Positions 25,570 through 34,102 of a stretch of DNA of 50,985 bases are shown here, one piece after another. Each line of letters opens with the position of its first letter. Position 1 is the first letter of the stretch. Below the pieces are notes generated by a model. That model searched no databases. It was given only the letters and a program-made list of their open reading frames with translations, and was not told where the DNA came from. The stretch is from JBAXPV01 sp037132075. GTDB lineage: Bacteria; Bacteroidota; Bacteroidia; Bacteroidales; CAIXZF01. Made by a program: the position numbers and the translations under genes. The DNA is taken from positions 1 through 50,985 of the forward strand of contig JBAXPV010000027.1 in assembly GCA_037132075.1 (NCBI GenBank), read 5' to 3'.

Positions 25570-26997
25570 ATGTTAAAAAACCATCTTTACAAGTTTATGC
25601 TTCCAGCCTTTATTGTGGCTGGTATTGGCATGATTATGTGGTGGTTGCTCTACAACCCTGTCGCTAAATTCAAGGAAAGTCTGCCTGGCATGGACAACCG
25701 AAAAGCCGGGATCATCGCAGTTCAGCCTATAAAGATAGGGGAGACCTTTCTCTTTTTCAAAACCTGCACCGACATCCCGGGGACCCGCTGGCCACGCTTC
25801 CGGGGAGCAGACTTTGACAATGTAAACAAAGAGAAAATCCATCTGATTGATCAGTGGCCTAAAGATGGTCCGAAAATCCTGTGGAAGGTCAAACTGGGTG
25901 AAGGCCATGCTGCACCAGCCGTTTATGAGGGTCGCGTCTATCTCCTTGATTATAATGAAACAGAAAAACAAGACCTGCTTCGTTGTTTCTCTCTTGCTAC
26001 AGGGGAAGAGCTGTGGCAACGCGGATATCATGTCAGGTTAAAGCGAAATCATGGGCTTTCTCGTACCATTCCTACAGTTACTGAAAAGTTTATAGTCACC
26101 ATGGGGCCTCGCTGCCAGGTGATGTGTGTCAACCGGCTAAATGGTGATTATTTATGGGGGCTTGACATAGCCAGTGATTACAAGACTGAAGTCCCTTTTT
26201 GGTATACCGGCCAATGCCCTCTGGTAGAAAATGATACAGCAATTATTGCTACAGGCGGTAGCTCACTCATGGTCGGCATCGACTGTAAAACGGGAAAGAT
26301 AGCCTGGAAGACGCCCAATCCAAAAAACTGGAGAATGTCTCATTCGTCTGTCATCCCCATGATCTTCAAAGGAAAGAAAATGTACGTCTATTGTGCTATT
26401 GGCGCAGTTTTCGGCGTATCCGCCAGCGGAACTGACAAGGGCCGGATTTTATGGGAGACGAGCGGTTTTTCGCCCTCAGTGATTGCTCCATCCCCGGTGA
26501 TGCTTGACAATGGGATAGTCTATGTTACAGCAGGCTACGGAGCTGGTGCTGCGCTAATTCAGATAACAGAACAAGCTGGAAAGTTCAGTGCATCTGTAAT
26601 TCAGAAATACAAACCCCTGGAAGGCCTGGCATCAGAACAACAAACCCCGATTTATTACAATGGGTACCTTTTTGGAATTTTGCCAAAAGATGCCGGAGAC
26701 CTGCGTGGACAATTCGCCTGTTATAAGGGAAGTAACACACACATCCCAGTAATGACCAGTGGGAAAACGGAACGTTTCGGCCTGGGACCCTATATATTAG
26801 CCGACAATAAATTTTTTATCCTGAATGACGATGGTAAAATGACGATAGCACGGTATTCAAATTCAAAATTCAGCGTTCTTGGAAAAGCGAGAATCATCGA
26901 CGGTCAGGATTCATGGGGACCTATCGCCATCACAGGAGGATACCTGTTGATGCGGGATTCAAAACAAATGCTTTGCCTGGACATCAGGGCAAAATGA
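25570..26997 (+). CDS. PQQ-like beta-propeller protein 4 (inner-membrane anchored)
   Basis: 475 residues. A single N-terminal membrane segment (~11-28, LPAFIVAGIGMIMWWLLY) without a cleavage site replaces the signal peptide of propellers 1-3, so the propeller should face the periplasm while anchored. After a ~50-residue linker comes WPRFRGADFDN, then the same blade pattern as the preceding paralogues (LSRTIPTVTEKF, GKIAWKT, LLMRDSKQMLCLDIRAK). It has several Cys (CTDI, CQVMCV, GQCP), not in a metal-binding array I recognise. It starts 12 bases after propeller 3. Confidence 0.87.
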   Translation: MLKNHLYKFMLPAFIVAGIGMIMWWLLYNPVAKFKESLPGMDNRKAGIIAVQPIKIGETFLFFKTCTDIPGTRWPRFRGADFDNVNKEKIHLIDQWPKDGPKILWKVKLGEGHAAPAVYEGRVYLLDYNETEKQDLLRCFSLATGEELWQRGYHVRLKRNHGLSRTIPTVTEKFIVTMGPRCQVMCVNRLNGDYLWGLDIASDYKTEVPFWYTGQCPLVENDTAIIATGGSSLMVGIDCKTGKIAWKTPNPKNWRMSHSSVIPMIFKGKKMYVYCAIGAVFGVSASGTDKGRILWETSGFSPSVIAPSPVMLDNGIVYVTAGYGAGAALIQITEQAGKFSASVIQKYKPLEGLASEQQTPIYYNGYLFGILPKDAGDLRGQFACYKGSNTHIPVMTSGKTERFGLGPYILADNKFFILNDDGKMTIARYSNSKFSVLGKARIIDGQDSWGPIAITGGYLLMRDSKQMLCLDIRAK

Positions 26998-27017
26998 ACC
27001 ATCGTAAATAGAGAATC

Positions 27018-28007
27018 ATGAAAATAACACCTCTACTAAAGAAGCAATTCATCCTAATCACAGCGATTATGCTGATTGGAATGCTGATCGTATTTATGGT
27101 GAAAGACTTTTTCTTCACCAAGCCTGACAATACCAATCCCTACGCACTTGAATTAAAAAACGTCAGGACAGGAGATACTACAAAGCCGGCATATAATGAA
27201 ACCGGGCAAATCAAAAGCAGTTTGAATGAAATTCATGGTATTGCGACAGACCAATTCGGGCGTATTTACATAGCAGGAAATGAAGGTGTTGAGATTTTCG
27301 AGTCAACAGGGGAAATTATTAAGACACTGAAAATCAAAGGTGTCGCAAGATGCATTGCTATCGGGGAGCAAGACAAGATCTTCCTTGGCATGGAAGATTT
27401 TGTAAATGTACTTGACTTCAATGGCAATCAGCTTGCCAAATGGCCTTCTTTTGGTGAAGATGCTGTGCTAACGAGCCTTGCCTTGAAAGGCAATGATGTT
27501 TTTGTTGCAGATGCCGGTCAGAAAGTGGTCTATCGTTGCGATAAGTCAGGAAACCTAATCTCAAAAATTGGCCTCAAAGATCCTGCAACCGGAGTCCCTG
27601 GTTTTATTGTCCCAAGTCCCTATTTTGACCTGGCATTAAGTAAAGACGGGTATCTTTGGGTTGCAAACACTGGCAGGCATCAACTGGAGAAATATGACTT
27701 TGAGGGGAAATTGCTTCAAACCTGGGGAAAAGCAAGCATGGGAATGGAAGGCTTTTGCGGATGTTGTAATCCATCAAATTTCTGCTTTCTCAACGACAGT
27801 TTGTTTGTCACCAGCGAAAAAGCTATTGAACGCATTAAGGTCTACAATGCCAATGGTTCCTTTCGATGCGTGGTTGCCAAGCCTGATCAGTTTGAAGAAG
27901 GCACCAAAGGGCTTGACCTGGCCGTGGATAAACAAAATCGTATCCTTGTCCTTGATCCGCTAAAGATGTGTATCCGTATTTTTGAACCTAAAAAACAGCA
28001 TTCTTAA
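27018..28007 (+). CDS. NHL-repeat six-bladed propeller with a Cys cluster (membrane anchored)
   Basis: 329 residues with an N-terminal membrane anchor (~10-30) and NHL-type blades (IHGIATDQFGRIYIAG, VFVADAGQKVVYR, LWVANTGRHQLEKYD, LDLAVDKQNRILVLD). Blade five carries FCGCCNPSNFCF with Cys247, 249, 250 and 256, a dense group that could bind metal or form a disulfide-linked site; in my memory GCCNP is a recurrent motif of NHL proteins in Planctomycetes and related clusters, which needs checking. The domain should face the periplasm. It stands five bases before the Fe-S protein gene. Confidence 0.85.
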   Translation: MKITPLLKKQFILITAIMLIGMLIVFMVKDFFFTKPDNTNPYALELKNVRTGDTTKPAYNETGQIKSSLNEIHGIATDQFGRIYIAGNEGVEIFESTGEIIKTLKIKGVARCIAIGEQDKIFLGMEDFVNVLDFNGNQLAKWPSFGEDAVLTSLALKGNDVFVADAGQKVVYRCDKSGNLISKIGLKDPATGVPGFIVPSPYFDLALSKDGYLWVANTGRHQLEKYDFEGKLLQTWGKASMGMEGFCGCCNPSNFCFLNDSLFVTSEKAIERIKVYNANGSFRCVVAKPDQFEEGTKGLDLAVDKQNRILVLDPLKMCIRIFEPKKQHS

Positions 28008-28012
28008 AGACC

Positions 28013-28663
28013 ATGCAAAACCGAAGAGACTTTCTGAACATGATTTGTCGGGGCACCATCCTTAGCGGGCTGGCTGCCACAGCAAGTGTTCTTGTTTACA
28101 GATCCCTGAAAGGAGGAAATTGTGAATTCGGGACAACATGTGACAATTGTCAAAAATCCAGGGTATGTGATTTGCCTGAAGCCATGTTATTCAGACAGAC
28201 TGTATGGCAACTAGACCCGACAAAATGCATACAGTGTGGACGTTGTGCTGACAATTGCGTGATGTCGCCCTCTGCCGTGAAGGGGGTTCATGTGTATGCC
28301 ATGTGTGGCTATTGCGACCTGTGCGGAGGTTATCTTAAACCTGACACCAAAATCATCTCTACTGCGGCGGAGAATCAGCTTTGTCCTACCAGTGCCATCA
28401 AACGCCGCTTTGTCGAAGATCCTTTTTTCGAATATACCATCGATGAATCGCTCTGTATTGGCTGCGCAAAATGCATGAAAGGCTGCGGCGCTTTTGGCAA
28501 CGGCTCGCTGCAGATCCAGGTACGCCATGACCGCTGCAAAAACTGTAATGAATGCTCAATCGCCCGGAACTGCCCGGCAGACGCCTTCTACAGAGTTCCT
28601 GCAAAAAGTCCTTACTTATTGCAAGGCATTGAAACCAAGACCGACACTCCACAAAAAGGATAA
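28013..28663 (+). CDS. Tat-exported multi-[4Fe-4S] ferredoxin (NapG/MauM-like)
   Basis: 216 residues. The N-terminus NRRDFLNMICRG with a short hydrophobic segment fits a twin-arginine signal. Four cysteine groups follow: Cys72/75/78/82 (CIQCGRCADNC), Cys98/101/104 with Cys124-Pro, Cys148/151/154/158 and Cys175/178/181/187, enough for four [4Fe-4S] clusters in the NapG arrangement. A further set, Cys37, 43, 46 and 52, precedes them and is not usual for NapG. NapG relays electrons from NapH on the periplasmic side of the membrane; a similar relay is inferred. It is followed after 13 bases by the NapH-like gene. Confidence 0.9.
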   Translation: MQNRRDFLNMICRGTILSGLAATASVLVYRSLKGGNCEFGTTCDNCQKSRVCDLPEAMLFRQTVWQLDPTKCIQCGRCADNCVMSPSAVKGVHVYAMCGYCDLCGGYLKPDTKIISTAAENQLCPTSAIKRRFVEDPFFEYTIDESLCIGCAKCMKGCGAFGNGSLQIQVRHDRCKNCNECSIARNCPADAFYRVPAKSPYLLQGIETKTDTPQKG

Positions 28664-28676
28664 GCCAAACAATCAG

Positions 28677-29948
28677 ATGAAAAAATTCCTAATCCTGGCA
28701 TTCCTGACACTCCTTTATGTCTTTCCCTGCGGGAGTGCCTATGGGATTCAGCGCTTTCCCAAGCCGGAATTTGAATCTGGATATACCCAGGCAGAAACAC
28801 TGATGCCCAACCCCAGGGCAGAAGTATTGGCATACCTTGACATCGCAGTGTTAATATTATGCTTGTCACTGGTTTCATGGCTCGTCATCAAAAAACGCTC
28901 ACGCCTGGCTGTCTTCTGGCTGTCGATGTTTGCCCTGGCTTACTTTGGATTCTACCGGGACGGCTGTGTGTGTTCAATCGGGTCTATTCAGAATGTCTCC
29001 CTGGCACTATTCGACAAATCCTACCTGATATCAATATCTGCATTGATATTCTTTGTAGTGCCACTCATTTATACTTTGTTTTTTGGCCGCACTTTCTGCG
29101 CAGCGGTATGCCCTTTCGGCGCAATGCAAGACCTGGTAGCCTTTAGTCCCCAAAAGATGGGAACCAGGCTGAATGCCGTTTTGGGCGTTATCCCATATAT
29201 TTATCTCGGACTAGCCGTTTTATATGCCGCCACAGGAACTGATTTCATCATCTGCCGCTATGATCCTTTTGTGGGGATATGGCGGCTAAATGCCTCATTT
29301 AGCATGTACCTCTTTGCCGGCATCTTATTGATTTCCGGAATTTTTATTGCCAGACCCTATTGCCGTTTTTTATGTCCCTATGGTGTATTGCTGAAATGGA
29401 CCAGCCGTTTTTCATACCGCCATATGACGATAACACCTGCCCAATGTATTCAATGTCGCTTATGTGAAGATTCCTGTCCCTATGACGCTATAGACATGCC
29501 TGTCAGTATTAAAAATCCAGAGGATAAGCGAAGCATGGCAAGGAAACTGATTTTTATCACGCTTTTAATCCCAGTGTTAATCTTTATTGCTGGCTATACT
29601 GGCTCAAGGCTGCAGGAACCCCTGGCCAGCGTCAACGCAAAAGTGAGACTGGCACAACAAATACTGAACCCACCTGCTGACAACAATCTTCCTGAGACTT
29701 TTGAAATTCAGGCATTTAAATCTGCAGGAAAGCAACAATCCCAGGTCTTTGCAGAAGCTTCAGAAGTACTCAGGCAATTCTATATAGGCGGTTGGATCCT
29801 TGGAGGATTTATAGGACTGGTCTTTGGAGGATTGATCGCAGGACGTATGATGACAAAACACATTACTGATTATATCCCCAATAAAGGAAACTGCTACAGC
29901 TGTCTGCGCTGTGTGGATTATTGCCCGGTTAAACCATCTGAATTATAA
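28677..29948 (+). CDS. NapH/NosR-like polyferredoxin membrane protein
   Basis: The start at 28677 (MKKFLILAFLTLLYVF) gives 423 residues; a longer frame from 28494 runs inside the upstream gene and is rejected. After a signal-like segment come membrane helices at ~52-71, 76-92, 116-136, 168-186, 209-226, 289-306 and ~371-390. Membrane-bound cysteine motifs are FCAAVCPFGA (Cys141, 145), CRYDPFVG (193) and YCRFLCPYG (229, 233), as in NapH/NosR; two ferredoxin sites follow (Cys257/260/263/267 and Cys406/409/412/416). GCVCSIG (Cys97, 99) is an extra. No periplasmic FMN-binding domain is present, unlike NosR. It is probably a quinol or transmembrane electron-transfer subunit. Confidence 0.88.
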   Translation: MKKFLILAFLTLLYVFPCGSAYGIQRFPKPEFESGYTQAETLMPNPRAEVLAYLDIAVLILCLSLVSWLVIKKRSRLAVFWLSMFALAYFGFYRDGCVCSIGSIQNVSLALFDKSYLISISALIFFVVPLIYTLFFGRTFCAAVCPFGAMQDLVAFSPQKMGTRLNAVLGVIPYIYLGLAVLYAATGTDFIICRYDPFVGIWRLNASFSMYLFAGILLISGIFIARPYCRFLCPYGVLLKWTSRFSYRHMTITPAQCIQCRLCEDSCPYDAIDMPVSIKNPEDKRSMARKLIFITLLIPVLIFIAGYTGSRLQEPLASVNAKVRLAQQILNPPADNNLPETFEIQAFKSAGKQQSQVFAEASEVLRQFYIGGWILGGFIGLVFGGLIAGRMMTKHITDYIPNKGNCYSCLRCVDYCPVKPSEL

Positions 29949-29965
29949 CAAAAAAGCAAAATCAG

Positions 29966-31747
29966 ATGACGAACCTAAACAAACCATCAGAAAGAAACAT
30001 CAGGCTGCTGCACAGTATCGCTTTTGCTGCTGGTTTGATGGCTTTCGTGCTTTGTATTCTGATTTCTGTTAATTACTACCAGGTAAAAAGAACGAATCCT
30101 CTGAATTCTCCCACGATGAAGACCCTCATTGAAAGATTTAGAGATCATCCCGAAGACGAACAAATCAGCAATGAAATCCGTGAATTTGATCTCCTGGCTC
30201 GCAAAGCTTTTTTCACGAACCAATGGCAAATCAGAACGGGGGCATACCTATTATTATTCAATATCTTATTGCTGATTGTTTGCCTGAAATCTATCGAATT
30301 GTTAAGTCCTAAGATACCCGATGTCCCTGGTGCTACAAACGAAAGCTTTTGGAACTCACGAAAGATAAACAGGCGATGGGTGGCCTGGTCGGGCACCATT
30401 TTGGTGTGTTTTTCCTTGATTTTCGCCTATCTGACACATCAGGAACTTGGAAGCACCATCCTTCAATTTTCTAAGTCAGAGAGATCAAAACAGGACTCAT
30501 CAGGCCAGGTTGTTGAGAAAACAGAAAGTGAGACTGTTGTCTCAGATTCTAAGGCTAAAGCTCCATCAAAGACTATAGAAGGTTACCCATCTCAGGAAGC
30601 CATCAACAGCAATTCGGCCTGCTTCAGGGGACCGGGTAGCAACGGAATTGTTTTTCAGCGTGGGCTCCCTGTTTCCTGGGATGGTCGCAGTGGAAAGAAC
30701 ATCAAATGGAAGACTCAAATACCATTAACAGGATACAATTCTCCGATCGTATGGGGCGACAAGATATTCCTATCCGGGGCAAATCCTAGCAAACGTGAGG
30801 TTTATTGTTTTGACCTGAATTCAGGAAAGATCCTATGGACCAAGCTCATTGAGAAAATCCCCGGGACTTCAGCTACTGTCCCCAAAGTCAATATTGAAAC
30901 AGGTCTTGCGGCACCGTCACTTACAACGGATGGAACCAGGGTTTATGCCATTTTCGCTAATGGAGACCTTGTTGCTCTTGATTTCGAAGGCAAGCAGGTG
31001 TGGGCAAAAAACCTTGGTTTACCCAAAAACCATTACGGTCATTCATCCTCGCTGCTCATGTTTCAGGACAAGTTGCTGGTTCAGTATGACCAATCGGATG
31101 GTGCAAATTTTATTGCCTTATCAGGTAAAACCGGAGAAATCGCATGGAAAACCAAGCGGGATGTAAGAATTTCATGGTCTTCACCAATCGTAGTAAGCAC
31201 TGGCAATCAAATGGAAGCAATCCTGGTCGCTGAGCCTTTTGTGATCTCATACAACCCGGCTACAGGAAAAGAACTTTGGCGGATAAACTGTATTTCAGGT
31301 GAAGTTGGTCCTTCATTGGCCTATGCAAACGGCATCGTGTTCTCAGTAAATGAATATTCGAAATTATCAGCAGTTAAAATAGGTGCTACGCCCTCAATTC
31401 TTTGGGAATCGGATGAATATATGTCTGATATCCCAAGTCCGGTGGCCACTGAAAAATACCTTTTTCTACCAACCAGCTACGGAACGATGGTATGCTATGA
31501 TGCAAAAACCGGGAACAAATACTGGGAACATGACTTTGCCACGCCCACCTATGCTTCGCCTATGCTGGTGGACGGAAATATCTATCAATTGGACAAAAAA
31601 GGGGTGATGCATGTCTTTAAGGCAGACAAAGCCTACCATTCGATTAAAGAATCCTCCCTGGGAGAAGGTTCTGTTTGTACGCCGGCATTCATTGACGGGA
31701 AAATCATCATCAGGGGAGATAAGAACTTATATTGTATTGGAAAGTGA
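29966..31747 (+). CDS. PQQ-like beta-propeller protein 5 with three membrane segments
   Basis: 593 residues. Three helices (~14-36, 91-110, 138-157) precede a charged linker (~165-215) and a PQQ-like propeller opening ACFRGPGSNGIVF (219-). With a cytoplasmic N-terminus the propeller would be periplasmic. Between helices 1 and 2 is an amphipathic, charged stretch (DHPEDEQISNEIREFDL..RKAFF). Its stop codon overlaps the start of the NuoEF gene (TGATG), so membrane propeller and cytoplasmic dehydrogenase are translationally coupled, strong evidence that they work together. Confidence 0.88.
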   Translation: MTNLNKPSERNIRLLHSIAFAAGLMAFVLCILISVNYYQVKRTNPLNSPTMKTLIERFRDHPEDEQISNEIREFDLLARKAFFTNQWQIRTGAYLLLFNILLLIVCLKSIELLSPKIPDVPGATNESFWNSRKINRRWVAWSGTILVCFSLIFAYLTHQELGSTILQFSKSERSKQDSSGQVVEKTESETVVSDSKAKAPSKTIEGYPSQEAINSNSACFRGPGSNGIVFQRGLPVSWDGRSGKNIKWKTQIPLTGYNSPIVWGDKIFLSGANPSKREVYCFDLNSGKILWTKLIEKIPGTSATVPKVNIETGLAAPSLTTDGTRVYAIFANGDLVALDFEGKQVWAKNLGLPKNHYGHSSSLLMFQDKLLVQYDQSDGANFIALSGKTGEIAWKTKRDVRISWSSPIVVSTGNQMEAILVAEPFVISYNPATGKELWRINCISGEVGPSLAYANGIVFSVNEYSKLSAVKIGATPSILWESDEYMSDIPSPVATEKYLFLPTSYGTMVCYDAKTGNKYWEHDFATPTYASPMLVDGNIYQLDKKGVMHVFKADKAYHSIKESSLGEGSVCTPAFIDGKIIIRGDKNLYCIGK

Positions 31748-34101
31748 TGCTCAGTCGTGAAGATATCATAGAGACCGTTGACGAGATCATCTCAAAGCGA
31801 GGCAAATCGAAAGATGCAGCGATTCCAATCCTGCATGAGATTCAGACCGCATACAATTATCTCCCGGAAGCAGCATTAAAATATGTTTGTGAAATCACGG
31901 AAATCAGCCCTTCACAAATCACGGGAATCTCTACATTTTACACGCAATTCCGCCATGAGCCAGCCGGTAAATATATCATCAGTGTATGCACCGGGACAGC
32001 CTGCCATGTTAAGGGAGCATCCAGGGTTTATGATGCCTTTTGTCGCGAGCTGAAACTCATCAACGGACAAGTTACCGATGAGACGGGACTCTTTACCCTG
32101 GAAAAAGTTGCGTGCCTTGGCTGTTGTACCTTAGCACCGGTAGTAAAAATTGATGACATTACCTTTGGCCATGTCCAACCGGAAAAGGTCAACGAAGTCA
32201 TTAGAGATTTCTTTGTAAAGAAACATCACAATGATAAACAGAACACCCCAATCAGTAAAGATGAGACATCTGCTGGCGGAGAAATCAGGATAGGCCTGGG
32301 TTCCTGTTGTGTTGCAAGTGGAAGCGCAGAAGTAAAGAATGAACTGGAAAAGGTATTGAAAGAAACCAGGATCAATGTTGAGGTGAAACAGGTGGGATGT
32401 GTGGGAGTTTGTAACCAGGTTCCAATTCTGGAGATAATAAAGCCCGGACAAGAGCCTGCTTTTTACGCCAAAGTCAAACCGGAAGAAGTGAAGGAAGTTA
32501 TTCTTTCTCACTTTAAGCCAAAAGGTCTCTTTAGCAAGATGAGAAACAGTTTCATCAACAGTTTCGAGATGGCTATCGTTGCAGATGAACCAAGATCTTT
32601 CCGGAAATATGACTCAGAACAACGTGAGAATCCTATTTCAGAATTCCTGGGCCCGCAAATGGCGATTGCCTCTGAAAACAGGGGTGTGGTTAAACCTTGT
32701 GATATCCGGGAGTATATTGACGGAGGTGGGTTCGAAGCCTTTCAGAAATGCCTGGGTGAACTTAGTCCCCAGGATGTCATTGATGAAATCAATAAAAGTC
32801 AGCTTCGGGGAAGGGGCGGAGCCGGATTTCCGACCGGCAGGAAATGGCAAATGGTGAAAGACCAGCTCAGCCTTGAAAAATACGTGATTTGCAATGGTGA
32901 TGAAGGAGATCCGGGCGCTTTTATGGATCGGATGTTACTGGAATCTTATCCCTTCCGAATCATCGAAGGGATGCTGATCGCGGCCTATGCAACAGGCGCT
33001 AGCCAGGGGATTTTTTATATCCGCGCAGAATATCCATTGGCTGTCAAGAGAATTCATGAAGCTCTTCAGATTTGTCGTGATTCAGGATATATCGGTAAAA
33101 TGATCTTGAACAAGCCTTTTTCATTTGACATCAGCATCTTTGAAGGTGCGGGGGCTTTTGTTTGCGGAGAAGAAACAGCTTTGATTGCCTCCATCGAAGG
33201 AAAGCGAGGCATCCCCAGGATGCGCCCGCCATATCCGGCAGTCAAGGGTCTCTGGGGTAAGCCAACACTCGTCAACAACGCCGAGACACTTTCTATGATT
33301 TCCTGGATTTTCCGTCATGGAGCTGTGTCATTTGCAAGTATTGGGTCAATAGCCAGTAAAGGCACCAAAGTATTCGCACTCGCAGGGAAAGTCAATAGGG
33401 GAGGACTGATCGAAGTCCCAATGGGGATTACCGTTCGCCAAATTGTCGAAGAAATTGGCGGAGGTATTGCAGGAAACCTGAAATTCAAAGCCGTCCAGAT
33501 CGGAGGCCCGTCTGGTGGATGCATTCCTGATTCCATGTATGACCTTCCTGTCGATTTTGAAGACCTGGCCGAAGTAGGTGCCATGATGGGTTCAGGCGGA
33601 ATGATCGTTTTGGATGAAACTGACTGTATGGTCGACATCGCCTACTATTTTCTCTCCTTCACACAAAACCAGTCCTGCGGCAGATGTACCTTTTGCCGTA
33701 TCGGAACCACCAGGATGCTAGAGCTTCTCGATAAAATCCGAAATGGCAAAGGAACTCTCGCGGATATCGACCATCTCGAAAAACTTGCTGAGACGACACG
33801 CCTGGGTAGCTTATGCGGATTGGGGAAAACTGCGCCAAATCCGATCATTTCGACATTACGCTATTTTAAAGAAGAATATGAAGCGCACATCAATGGACAC
33901 TGTCCTTCCGGGAAATGCCTTCCCCTGATCAAATATTGCATAAACGACGCCTGCATCGGCTGCACCAAATGTGCACAGGCCTGCCCTTCTGATGCCATTA
34001 GATTTAAACCCTATGAGATTCATATCATCGACATGGAGAAATGTATAAAATGTGATATCTGCCGCCAGGTCTGCCCGGTAGATGCAGTAAAAGTCGTTTG
34101 A
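31747..34101 (+). CDS. NuoE-NuoF fusion NADH dehydrogenase subunit with extra [2Fe-2S] and 2x[4Fe-4S] domains
   Basis: 784 residues from the ATG that overlaps the previous stop. Residues 1-160: NuoE-type thioredoxin-fold [2Fe-2S] domain (Cys81, 86, 123, 127). Residues ~178-256: a second thioredoxin-like [2Fe-2S] domain (Cys187 or 188, 218, 222). Residues ~300-720: NuoF with RGRGGAGFPTGRKW (FMN/NADH), CNGDEGDPGAF, GAGAFVCGEETALI, the SLBB region and the [4Fe-4S] ligands Cys644, 647, 650, 690. Residues ~728-784: two ferredoxin clusters (Cys736/739/742/746, 766/769/772/776). The layout resembles NADH-binding subunits of HydABC/HndABCD hydrogenases and the Stn complex. Cytoplasmic; it oxidises or reduces NAD(H). 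No hydrogenase gene is nearby. Confidence 0.93.
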   Translation: MLSREDIIETVDEIISKRGKSKDAAIPILHEIQTAYNYLPEAALKYVCEITEISPSQITGISTFYTQFRHEPAGKYIISVCTGTACHVKGASRVYDAFCRELKLINGQVTDETGLFTLEKVACLGCCTLAPVVKIDDITFGHVQPEKVNEVIRDFFVKKHHNDKQNTPISKDETSAGGEIRIGLGSCCVASGSAEVKNELEKVLKETRINVEVKQVGCVGVCNQVPILEIIKPGQEPAFYAKVKPEEVKEVILSHFKPKGLFSKMRNSFINSFEMAIVADEPRSFRKYDSEQRENPISEFLGPQMAIASENRGVVKPCDIREYIDGGGFEAFQKCLGELSPQDVIDEINKSQLRGRGGAGFPTGRKWQMVKDQLSLEKYVICNGDEGDPGAFMDRMLLESYPFRIIEGMLIAAYATGASQGIFYIRAEYPLAVKRIHEALQICRDSGYIGKMILNKPFSFDISIFEGAGAFVCGEETALIASIEGKRGIPRMRPPYPAVKGLWGKPTLVNNAETLSMISWIFRHGAVSFASIGSIASKGTKVFALAGKVNRGGLIEVPMGITVRQIVEEIGGGIAGNLKFKAVQIGGPSGGCIPDSMYDLPVDFEDLAEVGAMMGSGGMIVLDETDCMVDIAYYFLSFTQNQSCGRCTFCRIGTTRMLELLDKIRNGKGTLADIDHLEKLAETTRLGSLCGLGKTAPNPIISTLRYFKEEYEAHINGHCPSGKCLPLIKYCINDACIGCTKCAQACPSDAIRFKPYEIHIIDMEKCIKCDICRQVCPVDAVKVV

Positions 34102-34102
34102 T

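Noticed and set aside
21833..26997. PQQ-dependent alcohol dehydrogenases
   Set aside because: The propellers are ~400-475 residues, lack the vicinal disulfide and CXXCH heme sites typical of those enzymes, and are closer to BamB-like propellers.
28494..28676. N-terminal extension of the NapH-like protein
   Set aside because: It is a shifted reading frame inside the upstream Fe-S gene; the signal-like sequence starting at 28677 is the sensible start.
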